Shown here: one piece after another, positions 6,955 to 13,987 of the stretch | How positions within the stretch are numbered: the first letter of the stretch is position 1 | How the letters are laid out: every line of letters begins with the position of its first letter | Source: an uncultured Marvinbryantia sp. | GTDB lineage: Bacteria > Bacillota > Clostridia > Lachnospirales > Lachnospiraceae | Assembly: GCF_905201705.1 (NCBI RefSeq) | Contig: NZ_CAJKOX010000045.1 | Location: 1 to 33,486 of the forward strand | Direction of reading: 5' to 3' | DNA: 33,486 bases | Notes under the pieces: generated by a model | Database searches by the model: none | Told to the model about the DNA's origin: nothing | What the model saw: only the letters and a program-made list of their open reading frames with translations | Made by a program: the position numbers and the translations under genes

Positions 6955-7512
6955 CTATAAGATCCCCACGCCCTCCAGCAATATTTTCAGACCGATCAGC
7001 ACCAGAATGACGCCGCCGGCAATTTCTGCTTTTGATTTGTATTTTGCGCCGAAGACGCTGCCGATTTTGACACCGGCACCCGAACAGACGAAGGTGGTGG
7101 CGCCGATCAGACAGACCGCAGGAAGGATGGAAACTTCGAGAAACGCAAAGGTTACTCCGACTGCAAGTGCGTCGATGCTGGTAGCGATTGCCAGTATAAA
7201 CATGGATTTTACATCCATCGAGCAGTCCATGCTTTCTTCCTCGCCGAACGCTTCCCGTATCATTTTTCCGCCAATAAAGAGCAGCAGGACGAAAGCGATC
7301 CAGTGGTCAAACTGTGTGATCATATCGGCGAAGGATCTGCCGAGAAAATAGCCGATCAGCGGCATCAATGCCTGGAATCCGCCGAACCATGCTCCGGCGA
7401 TACACATATGCTTCGGCGTTACATTTTTCAGACTAAGACCCTTACAGATAGAGACTGCGAATGCATCCATGGAAAGTCCCAACGCTAATAAAAAGATTTC
7501 TGCAAAACTCAT
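6955..7512 (-). CDS. mntP: manganese efflux pump MntP
   Basis: 185 aa membrane protein exporting Mn2+ to prevent manganese toxicity. It has the inverted-repeat two-half architecture of the family: half one begins MSFAEIFLLALGLSMDAFAV (D16 in DAFAVS), half two contains FILAIATSIDALAVGV (D115 in SIDALAVG). These paired Asp motifs are essential in characterised MntP. There are about six transmembrane segments, with a Cys/Asp/Glu-rich loop (EEESMDCSMDVKS) between halves. The start at 7512 is set by GGAGG 8 nt upstream on the minus strand; an upstream in-frame ATG would add 18 residues unlike the family. A yybP-ykoY-type riboswitch precedes it, matching the function. Confidence 0.93.
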   Translation of the reverse strand: MSFAEIFLLALGLSMDAFAVSICKGLSLKNVTPKHMCIAGAWFGGFQALMPLIGYFLGRSFADMITQFDHWIAFVLLLFIGGKMIREAFGEEESMDCSMDVKSMFILAIATSIDALAVGVTFAFLEVSILPAVCLIGATTFVCSGAGVKIGSVFGAKYKSKAEIAGGVILVLIGLKILLEGVGIL

Positions 7513-7653
7513 AAAATTTCCTCCCTGGTAATGTGTATGACTCCGCGAGTCGAGCAGAAAAGGCACTGGGGCTGCAAAGAGGGCCGTGCGATGAAGGATG
7601 CCCGGACTTAGCGGACCGGGTGACAGTATAGCTTGCGCGCAGCGGCTGTCGAT

Positions 7654-7692
7654 AAAAAAAGACTCACGGACAGCAGACGCTGTCCATGAGTC
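7654..7692 (-). terminator. intrinsic terminator of the mntP riboswitch
   Basis: On the minus strand GACTCATGGACAGC (7692-7679) pairs with GCTGTCCGTGAGTC (7674-7661) around a 4-nt loop, with one G-U pair, followed by seven T (7660-7654). It sits about 140 nt before the mntP start. Its 5' arm overlaps the 3' end of the aptamer (GAGAC), as expected for a switch. Confidence 0.9.
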
Positions 7693-7785
7693 TCGTCATT
7701 TAAGATAACACCGGGCGCTTAGCACCATTCTGTCGATGATTATCACATATTCTCTATGCCGACTACTCCCTCGTGGAGATTATCT
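7685..7785 (-). promoter_or_regulatory. yybP-ykoY-type Mn2+ riboswitch aptamer upstream of mntP
   Basis: On the minus strand the leader contains GGGAGTAGTCGGC (7770-7758), a GACAG...GCGCCCGG arm and ATGACGAGAC (7699-7690), in the order and spacing of the yybP-ykoY class. The class binds Mn2+ and turns on manganese exporters. The 3' conserved GAGAC also starts the 5' arm of the terminator, so ligand binding should prevent termination. Identification is by conserved boxes, not by covariance scoring. Confidence 0.8.
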
Positions 7786-7788
7786 CAA

Positions 7789-7817
7789 AGTATATCATGT
7801 GGAAAGACCTTTGGCAA
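7789..7817 (-). promoter_or_regulatory. sigma-A promoter for the mntP riboswitch transcript
   Basis: Minus strand: TTGCCA (7817-7812), 17-nt spacer, TATACT (7794-7789). Transcription would start near 7782, just before the aptamer. Confidence 0.8.
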
Positions 7818-7840
7818 GCATTATTTTCCGGTTAGTTTAG

Positions 7841-7897
7841 GCTTTTTTTCAGGCTTTTTTTCAGCTTTTTTTCAGATCTTTTTCAGAGCTCTTTCAG
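7841..7897. repeat. tandem 11-12-nt repeats spanning the end of the kinase gene
   Basis: Five units, plus strand: GCTTTTTTTCAG (7841-7852), GCTTTTTTTCAG (7853-7864), CTTTTTTTCAG (7865-7875), ATCTTTTTCAG (7876-7886), AGCTCTTTCAG (7887-7897). The array crosses the stop codon (7883-7885) of the minus-strand shikimate-kinase-like gene. Units become more alike away from the coding end. Confidence 0.75.
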
Positions 7898-8383
7898 TGC
7901 ATTTACAATTTCCTCTACCGCCTGCTGGACGGTTCGGCTGCCCACATAGACAGTGCGGTGGGCATACTGTTCATAGAGCGGCACACGCTCCTTGTAAAGG
8001 TCGAGCAGAGTCTGTCCGGATTTTAGGACGACGCCGCGTTTGTTTAAATCTCCGAGGCGCTTTTGGAGCGTTCGATAGCTTACCTTCAGATAAACAACGG
8101 TGCTGATGCTGCGCAGATGTTCCATTGCCTTCGGACCATAGATCACGCTTCCTCCGGTAGCAATGACAGAATGTGTGACATCTATCTGGCTGTTGACGCG
8201 TTCTTCGATCGCATTGAAGCCGTCGATCCCTTCGTCGCGCATGATCTGCCAGAGCAGCTTTCCTTCTTCCTTCTGGATCAGAAGATCGGAATCTATAAAA
8301 TCATAGCCGAGCACCTTGGCAAGGACGATGCCGACCGTGCTTTTTCCGGCACCGGGCATTCCGATTAATGTGATATTTTCCAT
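7883..8383 (-). CDS. shikimate kinase-like P-loop kinase
   Basis: 166 aa, NMP-kinase fold. Walker A GMPGAGKST at 8-16, then YDFIDSDLLIQ (D32 and D34-equivalent acidic pair) and IATGGSV at 74-80; the lid carries LNKRGVVL, and ERVPLYEQYA keeps the C-terminal shikimate-contact Arg. Compared with true AroK, the conserved 'E..FR..E' is GFNAIEE, so the shikimate-binding Arg is Asn57, and the 'TGGG' loop is TGGS. It belongs to the divergent group often annotated as shikimate kinase in Lachnospiraceae; the substrate may differ. The start at 8383 is set by AAAGGAG on the minus strand. It is transcribed from its own promoter, divergent from pepF, with no other aromatic-pathway gene nearby. Confidence 0.75.
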   Translation of the reverse strand: MENITLIGMPGAGKSTVGIVLAKVLGYDFIDSDLLIQKEEGKLLWQIMRDEGIDGFNAIEERVNSQIDVTHSVIATGGSVIYGPKAMEHLRSISTVVYLKVSYRTLQKRLGDLNKRGVVLKSGQTLLDLYKERVPLYEQYAHRTVYVGSRTVQQAVEEIVNALKEL

Positions 8384-8456
8384 ATGTTTCTCCTTTATGT
8401 GATTTAAATAATTCAACGAAAAAATATGTTGCGTGGTGCATTTGTGGAATGCATTC

Positions 8457-8485
8457 AGTATAAAAGAAGATAATAAAAAATACAA
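8457..8485 (-). promoter_or_regulatory. sigma-A promoter of the shikimate-kinase-like gene
   Basis: Minus strand: TTGTAT (8485-8480), 17-nt spacer, TATACT (8462-8457). Confidence 0.7.
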
Positions 8486-8576
8486 GACAAATGTGTAGTA
8501 ATAAAATGTCGCGGATATTGATATGCCAGATTGAGATGCCACATAAAAAACTGATGCGTAAACACCGGATTTGAGA

Positions 8577-8582
8577 TATAAT
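8577..8582 (+). promoter_or_regulatory. -10 element of the pepF promoter
   Basis: TATAAT at 8577-8582 lies 29 nt before the mini-ORF ATG; the matching -35 region is poor. The 234-nt space between the divergent genes holds this and the minus-strand promoter. Confidence 0.55.
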
Positions 8583-8610
8583 AGACGCAATGGAAAAGAA
8601 AGGAGCTAAA

Positions 8611-8628
8611 ATGAAGCATGAAATTTAA
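8611..8628 (+). CDS. possible 5-codon leader peptide overlapping the pepF start
   Basis: ATG at 8611 reads MKHEI and stops at TAA 8626-8628. It has the better-placed ribosome binding site (AGGAG at 8601-8605, 5-nt spacing); the pepF ATG at 8618 is 12 nt away and in another frame. It may be a chance overlap or a translation-dampening leader. Confidence 0.3.
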   Translation: MKHEI

Positions 8629-10294
8629 GGATATGCCCTACAAACGGGTGGAAATGGACGAAGTACGCCGAGAATATCAGCAGCTTATGGATGAGATGAA
8701 GCGGGCGAAAAGCGGCGAGGAGCAGTTCGAGGTGCATAAAAAATATTACGCGCTGAGCAACCGCGTATCCACGCAGATGACGCTGGCGCACATCCGCTTT
8801 GATGTGGATCTGACGGATGAATTCTATGCGGCGGAGCACGAATATTATGATAAGATCGAACCGGAAATGCAGAATCTGACACAGGAGTATCAGAAGCTTC
8901 TGTACAGTTCTCCCTACCGCGCTTATCTGGAGGAGAAGATCGGCAAGGTCGCTTTCAAAAATATGGAGCTGTCCATGAAGGCTTTTGATGAAAAGCTGAT
9001 TCCGCTGATGCAGGAAGAGAATGAGCTGAAAACAAAATACAACAAATTGATTGCCACGGCAAAGATTGAGTGGGAGGGTGAGGAGCTGAACCTCTCTCTG
9101 ATGCGCCCGTATCTTTCTCACGCTGACCGTGAGGTGCGTAAAAAAGCCTGGGAAAAATACAGCGCTTATTTTGAGAGCGTAGAGGACCAGCTTGATACCA
9201 TCTACGATCAGCTTGTGAAAAACCGCACGGAGCAGGCAAGGCAGATGGGTTACAAAAACTATGTGGAACTCGGCTATTACCGTATGACGCGCAACTCTTA
9301 TGGCCAGGAGGAGGTGGAAAAATTCCGCTCTCAGATCAAGAAATATTTTGTGCCGCTGGCGGAGAAGCTGCACGACAGGCGCAGACAGAGACTGGGACTG
9401 GAGAAGCTTTCCTATATTGACGAGCAGGTTTATTTTGCGGACGGAAATCCGGCGCCGAACATGGATCCGGAGGGTATCTTAAAGGCAGGACAGCAGATGT
9501 ACGCGGAAATGTCAAAGGAGACGAAAGAATTTTTTGATTTCATGATGGAGAACGAGCTGTTTGATGTGCTCGGACGCAAGACGAAGCGCGCGGGCGGTTA
9601 TATGACGTATCTGCCGGATTACAATGCGCCGTTTATTTTCGCAAACTTCAACGGGACCAGCGGCGACCTTGATGTGATCACACATGAATGCGGACATGCT
9701 TTTCAGGGGTATATTTCCGGTAAGGATCCGATCCAGGAGCACCGTGATATCACAATGGAGACGGCTGAGATCCACTCTATGTCGATGGAATTTTTTGCGG
9801 ATAAATGGATGGAGCTGTTTTTCCAGGATCGCGCGGAGGACTATCGCACAATGCACGGGGAGGACGGTGTGATCTTTATTCCGTACGGCTGTATGGTGGA
9901 TGAATTTCAGCATATTGTTTATGAGAACCCGGATATGACGCCGCAGGAGCGCAAAGAGGCATGGAGCAGACTGGAAAAGGTGTACAAGCCGCATCTTGAT
10001 TACGGTGATAATAAATATTTCGGAAATGGCGGCTTCTGGCAGAAGCAGCAGCACATTTTCAACTATCCGTTCTATTATATTGATTATGTGCTGGCGCAGA
10101 CCTGTGCGTACATGTATAAGATCTGGATGAGCGAAAACCGCGAGGCAGCCTGGGAGAGCTACCTGAAGCTCTGTCGTCTTTCTGCAAGCAGATTTTATGA
10201 CGAGATGCTCAAAGAAGTGGGACTGGAAGTGCCGTATGAGGAAGGCTGCATCCAGCGGATGGCAGAGAAGCTGGAAGTCCTGCTTGAGGTGTAG
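8618..10294 (+). CDS. pepF: M3-family oligoendopeptidase (PepF-like)
   Basis: 558 aa cytoplasmic zinc metallopeptidase that cleaves short peptides. The zinc site is HECGH at residues 356-360 (DVITHECGHAFQG) with the third ligand E384 in TAEIHSMSMEFF, the classic M3 arrangement. The N-terminal half is a long helical domain (MKFKDMPYKRVEMDEV onward), and C-terminal DYVLAQTCAYMYKIW is typical of M3B oligoendopeptidases. Length is normal for the clostridial branch. The start MKFKDMPY fits the family, although its ribosome binding site is 12 nt away and an overlapping out-of-frame mini-ORF is better placed. No operon partner is evident; tdk follows after 217 nt. Confidence 0.92.
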   Translation: MKFKDMPYKRVEMDEVRREYQQLMDEMKRAKSGEEQFEVHKKYYALSNRVSTQMTLAHIRFDVDLTDEFYAAEHEYYDKIEPEMQNLTQEYQKLLYSSPYRAYLEEKIGKVAFKNMELSMKAFDEKLIPLMQEENELKTKYNKLIATAKIEWEGEELNLSLMRPYLSHADREVRKKAWEKYSAYFESVEDQLDTIYDQLVKNRTEQARQMGYKNYVELGYYRMTRNSYGQEEVEKFRSQIKKYFVPLAEKLHDRRRQRLGLEKLSYIDEQVYFADGNPAPNMDPEGILKAGQQMYAEMSKETKEFFDFMMENELFDVLGRKTKRAGGYMTYLPDYNAPFIFANFNGTSGDLDVITHECGHAFQGYISGKDPIQEHRDITMETAEIHSMSMEFFADKWMELFFQDRAEDYRTMHGEDGVIFIPYGCMVDEFQHIVYENPDMTPQERKEAWSRLEKVYKPHLDYGDNKYFGNGGFWQKQQHIFNYPFYYIDYVLAQTCAYMYKIWMSENREAAWESYLKLCRLSASRFYDEMLKEVGLEVPYEEGCIQRMAEKLEVLLEV

Positions 10295-10511
10295 AAGGGA
10301 GCCTGCAGTGAAATTTTGCGGGCCGCGAAGAAGCAGAAGGCGGACGGCGGAGGAAATCCCAGGAATACAGAGGAAACATCAGGAATGCAGAGGCGTAAAT
10401 ATGCGTGCCTGTTCGCCGGTTGGGGGATGATGCGTGGAAGGTGTGCGGGGCAACCCCAATATGGTGAAGGTGAGCCAAGGGATAACTTGCGAATATAAAG
10501 GGAGAAAGACA
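10295..10511 (+). other. GC-rich leader region before thymidine kinase, unassigned
   Basis: A 217-nt interval with no convincing gene. It holds short pairing segments, for example GGCG...CGCC about 10392-10421 and a GGGG-CAA-CCCC hairpin about 10447-10457, and a Shine-Dalgarno GGGAGA before tdk. I could not match it to a known riboswitch class. No clear promoter or T-run is visible. Confidence 0.3.
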
Positions 10512-11099
10512 ATGGCAAAATTATATTTCCGTCACGGGGCGATGGGAAGCTCAAAGACGGCAAACGCGTTGATGGTAGCATACAATTATTATGAGCGTGG
10601 AAAAGAGGCGCTGCTGGTGAAACCTAAGATCGACACCAGAGATATCGGCGTGGTCCGCAGCCGCATGGGGCTGGAGCAGAAGTGTATTTACGTGGAAGAT
10701 CTGCTTGCGATGAGTGATGAGGAAATCAGCCGATACGACTGTGTGATCGTGGATGAGGCGCAATTCTGCCAAAAATCGGATATTGAATTTTTCGTGCATA
10801 TCGTAGATGAATTGAACATTCCGGTAATCTGCTATGGATTGCGGACAGATTTTCGCCGCGAGCTGTTTGAAGGCAGTATGTGGCTGCTGGCATGGGCGGA
10901 TGTGATCGAGGAGCTGAAAACGGTCTGCTGGTGCGGCCAGGGCGCGACCTGCAATACCCGCTTTGATGAGGACGGGAAGATCATCCGCAGCGGAGAGCAG
11001 GTCGTGATGGGAGGCAATGACAGCTACACAGCGCTCTGCCGTAAGCACTACAAAGAAGGAAACCTCGGACCGCATAAGCGCGTACAGGTACGCCCGTAA
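10512..11099 (+). CDS. tdk: thymidine kinase (type II, TK1-like)
   Basis: 195 aa. Phosphorylates thymidine to dTMP with ATP in pyrimidine salvage. P-loop GAMGSSKT at 9-16, Walker B and catalytic VIVDEAQF (catalytic E82), and a zinc-binding lasso domain with CWCGQGATCNTRF plus a later CRKHY. Length is normal. MAKLYFRHGAMGSSKT is the family N-terminus and follows GGGAGAAAG, so the upstream in-frame ATG at 10434 is rejected. The gene stands alone between pepF and the convergent dGTPase. Confidence 0.95.
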   Translation: MAKLYFRHGAMGSSKTANALMVAYNYYERGKEALLVKPKIDTRDIGVVRSRMGLEQKCIYVEDLLAMSDEEISRYDCVIVDEAQFCQKSDIEFFVHIVDELNIPVICYGLRTDFRRELFEGSMWLLAWADVIEELKTVCWCGQGATCNTRFDEDGKIIRSGEQVVMGGNDSYTALCRKHYKEGNLGPHKRVQVRP

Positions 11100-11105
11100 G
11101 CCGGC

Positions 11106-11126
11106 ACGTGCAGCTATCCTGCACGT
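11106..11126. terminator. hairpin between convergent tdk and dGTPase genes
   Basis: ACGTGCAG (11106-11113) pairs exactly with CTGCACGT (11119-11126) around CTATC; an outer GCCGG/CCGGC pair may extend it. No T-run follows on either strand, so terminator activity is uncertain. Confidence 0.45.
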
Positions 11127-11148
11127 AATGAACCGGCAACGTTTAGCG

Positions 11149-12573
11149 CTAATCGATCCCGTTTAATTCCTGATAAAGCCGCTTCGCATAGCTGTCGGTC
11201 ATGCCGCAGATGTGATCGGTGATCAGCATCAGCCGCAGGTAAAGCTTTTCCTGGGCAGATTTGCCCTCCGCCTGCCTGCGGTAGACGGATTTGTAGTTTT
11301 CGGAGACCAGCGTCATCAGCTTTTCCTGCACGTCCGTCAGTCGGTGGCCGGTGTCGTAGTTGATCACCGCCGACACGAATTTATCCAGCAGGTACTGCAG
11401 CACAGTGGCGGCCGCAAGCTCTGTCTTGAAGATCGGACGCGACACGAACACGTAGCGGTAGGCGATGTCGCCGAGACGGTCATGCAGCGCACTGCCGTGG
11501 CTGCGGCTGAACAGGTCGGTTGGAAAGCTTCCTTCCATGATAGCGCGGTAGTTTTTCGTAAAGCCATAGGTGGCGCAGGCGATCAGAAAGCCCTGCACAT
11601 TGACGATCCAGTTGGACACGGCGTAGCCTTCGGGATCGGCAACGCCGCGCTTTATGCCGCTGTCGTATTTTCGTTCCAGACGATTCACCATCTCCAGATA
11701 GGTGTTCTGCTCCTGGGGCAGCATACGCGTCAGCACATCCTCCGAGCGAAGCTCTTCCAGAAGCAGCCGGTAGCTGATAAAACCCTTCCGGTAGGCGTCC
11801 TCAATGTCGGCGGTCAGATAGGCGATGTCGTCCGCCGCCTCCAGAATATAGCACAGCGGATGACGGCAGCCGTTCGTGCCGGTAGCAGCCTGGATCTTTC
11901 CAAAAACATCGCGGTCGGCGTAAAAATAGCCCAGCTTTTTATCCTTGATGTTTCCGCTCTTTGTATTGATTTCAAGCGAAGAAACCGGATATTTGATAAT
12001 CGTGTTCAGCAGGGCATAGGTGAGATTCATGCCGTTTTCATCCACCAGAAAATGAAGCTTCGTCACCAGGCGCAGAGCCTGGGCGTTGCCTTCAAAATTA
12101 TAGAAATCAGCGAGCATCTGCGGGGAGAGCACTTCGGAAAGCGGTTTGCCCTCGAAGGTCAGCCGCGGCAGGTTTTCCCGAAACCAGTCCCGGATCGTCG
12201 TCTCGCCGAAATGTCCGAACGGCGGATTTCCGATGTCGTGGATCAGCCCGGCGCACTGTACGATGCTGCACACATCAGACTGCATCTGGAGGTCAAAATG
12301 TCCATCCCGCTGATTGCGGATGATATATTGCGAAATGTTCTGTCCGAGCGAGCGCGCGATAGAGGACACTTCCAGCGAGTGTGTCAGCCTGGTGCGGATA
12401 AAATCGCTCTTATCCAGCGGAAAAACCTGCGTCTTATCCTGCAGGCGCCGGAACGACGCGCTGCCGATAATGCGGTGGTAATCCTTTTCAAATTCACTTC
12501 TTAAGTCCGTTGAGGTCGCAGCGCTCATATAGCTGCGGATACGGTCCGGACAAAGCAGAGTATTCCAGTTCAT
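11149..12573 (-). CDS. dgt: deoxyguanosinetriphosphate triphosphohydrolase-like HD protein
   Basis: 474 aa cytoplasmic HD-domain dNTPase that removes triphosphate from dGTP or other dNTPs to control nucleotide pools. Metal ligands are visible: H65 in RLTHSLEV and H112-D113 in GLIHDIGNPPFGHFGE. RRLQDKTQVFPLDKSDFIRT is the conserved family segment, and LEAADDIAYLTADIEDA supplies the later Asp. The MNWNTLLCPDRIRS start (12573) resembles homologues; an in-frame ATG at 12636 would add 21 residues. Neither start has a strong ribosome binding site. It lies downstream of the AraC gene on the same strand, separated by a hairpin, and converges on tdk; both neighbours act in deoxynucleotide metabolism. 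Confidence 0.88.
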   Translation of the reverse strand: MNWNTLLCPDRIRSYMSAATSTDLRSEFEKDYHRIIGSASFRRLQDKTQVFPLDKSDFIRTRLTHSLEVSSIARSLGQNISQYIIRNQRDGHFDLQMQSDVCSIVQCAGLIHDIGNPPFGHFGETTIRDWFRENLPRLTFEGKPLSEVLSPQMLADFYNFEGNAQALRLVTKLHFLVDENGMNLTYALLNTIIKYPVSSLEINTKSGNIKDKKLGYFYADRDVFGKIQAATGTNGCRHPLCYILEAADDIAYLTADIEDAYRKGFISYRLLLEELRSEDVLTRMLPQEQNTYLEMVNRLERKYDSGIKRGVADPEGYAVSNWIVNVQGFLIACATYGFTKNYRAIMEGSFPTDLFSRSHGSALHDRLGDIAYRYVFVSRPIFKTELAAATVLQYLLDKFVSAVINYDTGHRLTDVQEKLMTLVSENYKSVYRRQAEGKSAQEKLYLRLMLITDHICGMTDSYAKRLYQELNGID

Positions 12574-12687
12574 AGTAAGATCCCGCTGCGGGAATGCCGC
12601 AGAGCCTTTCTGAATGTTTTGGAAATAGTTTAACATAGATAAAGATAATTAGCTACGGTGATTTTGGGATTAATCTTAGAAGTGAAA

Positions 12688-12711
12688 TCTCCGGTTCTTT
12701 TTGACCGGAGA
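12688..12711. terminator. hairpin downstream of the AraC-family gene
   Basis: TCTCCGGT (12688-12695) and ACCGGAGA (12704-12711) form an exact 8-bp stem with a T-rich loop. On the minus strand it is followed by TTTCACTT, a weak T-tract. It separates the regulator gene from dgt. On the plus strand ATTTTTC follows. Confidence 0.55.
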
Positions 12712-12733
12712 ATTTTTCAATATTGTAGTTTTA

Positions 12734-13639
12734 CTATATGGAATTTTCTTTTTCAGCAGCCTCTTTTTTGCGATACTGTAGTGGTGTCATCTGGTAATAT
12801 TTTTTAAATACCGTTGAAAAATATGCCTGACTCTCAAAACCGCACGTAGATGCAATCTGGTTAATAGGAGTATTAGAAAATTTTAAAAGGCCTTTGGCTT
12901 TGTCCAGGCGGAACTGCTGGATAAAATCCTGAACTGATACATGGAGTAAATCTGAGAAGATCCGATATAGATACGTTCTGTCGATACCAACATAAACAGC
13001 AATATCACTGACTCGCAGATCACTTTGGATAAAGTGCTGTTCAATATAGGAAATAGCGCTGGCAAGATATTGCTCAGCATTGCTTACGGCAGGATGAGGC
13101 TGGCGCTGGATGATCAGGGCGAATACTTCATACAGATATCCCAACAGTTCATATTCTCTGGAAAGATCAGAAAACTGGGGATAGACCAGTTTGTGCAGCA
13201 ATTCTTTTAGTTTTTCATCTTCTCCGTGATAAAGAACGGGATTGTTTTCTGTGAAACCGCATAGGCGCATGATTTTGAAAGCATCATTGCCATTGAAACC
13301 GAACCAGTAGTAGGTCCAGGGATTTTCCATGTCCGCAATATAATAAATAGCTTCGTCCGGCCGGATCAGGAAGAGATCGCCTTCTTGGATCTGATATGTT
13401 CCATACGGGGTGTAGTAGGTCCCTTTTCCGCTGAGAATATAATGAATGAGATAATGGTCATAGACCCGCAGAAAGGTGTACCAGCCGGGTTCACAGTGAG
13501 CCTTGTGTCCGCTTTCATAAACTACCATATTGGTGTTAGTGGGCGGCGAGGTGGTAAAATCATTTAACTGCATGTGTGCAATGGCTTTTCTGGTGGAAAG
13601 ATTTTCATACAGGTAGGTATTGCGCTTTTTTTTGCTCAT
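12734..13639 (-). CDS. AraC-family transcriptional regulator with N-terminal cupin sensor
   Basis: 301 aa. The N-terminal half is an AraC-type cupin ligand-binding domain (YDHYLIHYILSGKGTYYTPY, then GDLFLIRPDE and PWTYYWFGFNG). The C-terminal ~100 residues hold two helix-turn-helix motifs: VSDIAVYVGIDRTYLYRIFS and INQIASTCGFESQAYFSTVF, ending MTPLQYRK. Such regulators sense a sugar and usually activate a divergent uptake operon. Here the divergent gene is the binding protein at 13988, so it most likely controls that six-gene run. The start at 13639 has AAAGGA upstream; a longer form from 13720 is possible but lacks support. Confidence 0.9.
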   Translation of the reverse strand: MSKKKRNTYLYENLSTRKAIAHMQLNDFTTSPPTNTNMVVYESGHKAHCEPGWYTFLRVYDHYLIHYILSGKGTYYTPYGTYQIQEGDLFLIRPDEAIYYIADMENPWTYYWFGFNGNDAFKIMRLCGFTENNPVLYHGEDEKLKELLHKLVYPQFSDLSREYELLGYLYEVFALIIQRQPHPAVSNAEQYLASAISYIEQHFIQSDLRVSDIAVYVGIDRTYLYRIFSDLLHVSVQDFIQQFRLDKAKGLLKFSNTPINQIASTCGFESQAYFSTVFKKYYQMTPLQYRKKEAAEKENSI

Positions 13640-13738
13640 AAAATGACGATTCCTTTCTGTCTGCAAACGAAATGGTATGCTGTCAGATAAAGGCAAAGCT
13701 ATTTGCCGGAGGGACTTCATTCATGATGAAGATAAGAA

Positions 13739-13767
13739 ATTATAACATTACATAGAGAAAAATACAA
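13739..13767 (-). promoter_or_regulatory. sigma-A promoter of the AraC-family gene
   Basis: Minus strand: TTGTAT (13767-13762), 17-nt spacer, TATAAT (13744-13739). Confidence 0.75.
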
Positions 13768-13805
13768 CATAATTAGAAAAATTAACAACATCAGATTGAA
13801 GAATG

Positions 13806-13832
13806 CTATCATTTTTCATGATAGTATATTAT
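13806..13832 (+). promoter_or_regulatory. candidate activator-dependent promoter/operator of the transport operon
   Basis: The inverted repeat CTATCAT-TTTTC-ATGATAG (13806-13824) directly abuts a -10-like TATATTAT (13825-13832). No good -35 is present at 17 nt, so the repeat occupies the place where an activator or repressor would act. The transcript would have a ~150-nt leader. Confidence 0.45.
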
Positions 13833-13897
13833 ACAGATATTAGAAAGAAATAGAAATTGAGTGAAAAAATGGGAAAATTTCACAAATTAATTTAAAA

Positions 13898-13909
13898 TCT
13901 ACGCGTAGA
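13898..13909. promoter_or_regulatory. 12-bp perfect palindrome TCTACGCGTAGA, candidate operator
   Basis: A GC-centred perfect palindrome in an otherwise very AT-rich leader, about 80 nt before the binding-protein start. The central CG and symmetric arms resemble LacI/GalR-type operators, though the adjacent regulator is AraC-type. The remainder of the 345-nt intergenic space is AT-rich without a gene. Confidence 0.4.
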
Positions 13910-13987
13910 CGAAAAGAAACAAATGAGACAACATTTTTACAAAAATTAAATCGCTTTTATGCAGATGCAAGAAGAAGGAAAGGATTG

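Noticed and set aside
8606..9373. A 255-codon frame antisense to pepF
   Set aside because: Composition artefact of the GC-rich third positions of pepF; no start signal and no family resemblance.
10430..10511. Possible group II intron 5' end (GTGCG-like start with GGTGAAGGTGAGCC) before tdk
   Set aside because: No reverse transcriptase, no domain V hairpin and no exon junction are visible; the resemblance is limited to a few short strings.
11212..12504. A 430-codon open frame on the plus strand opposite dgt
   Set aside because: It is a shadow of the well-supported dGTPase-like gene, with low-complexity His/Val-rich translation, no ribosome binding site and no recognisable domain.
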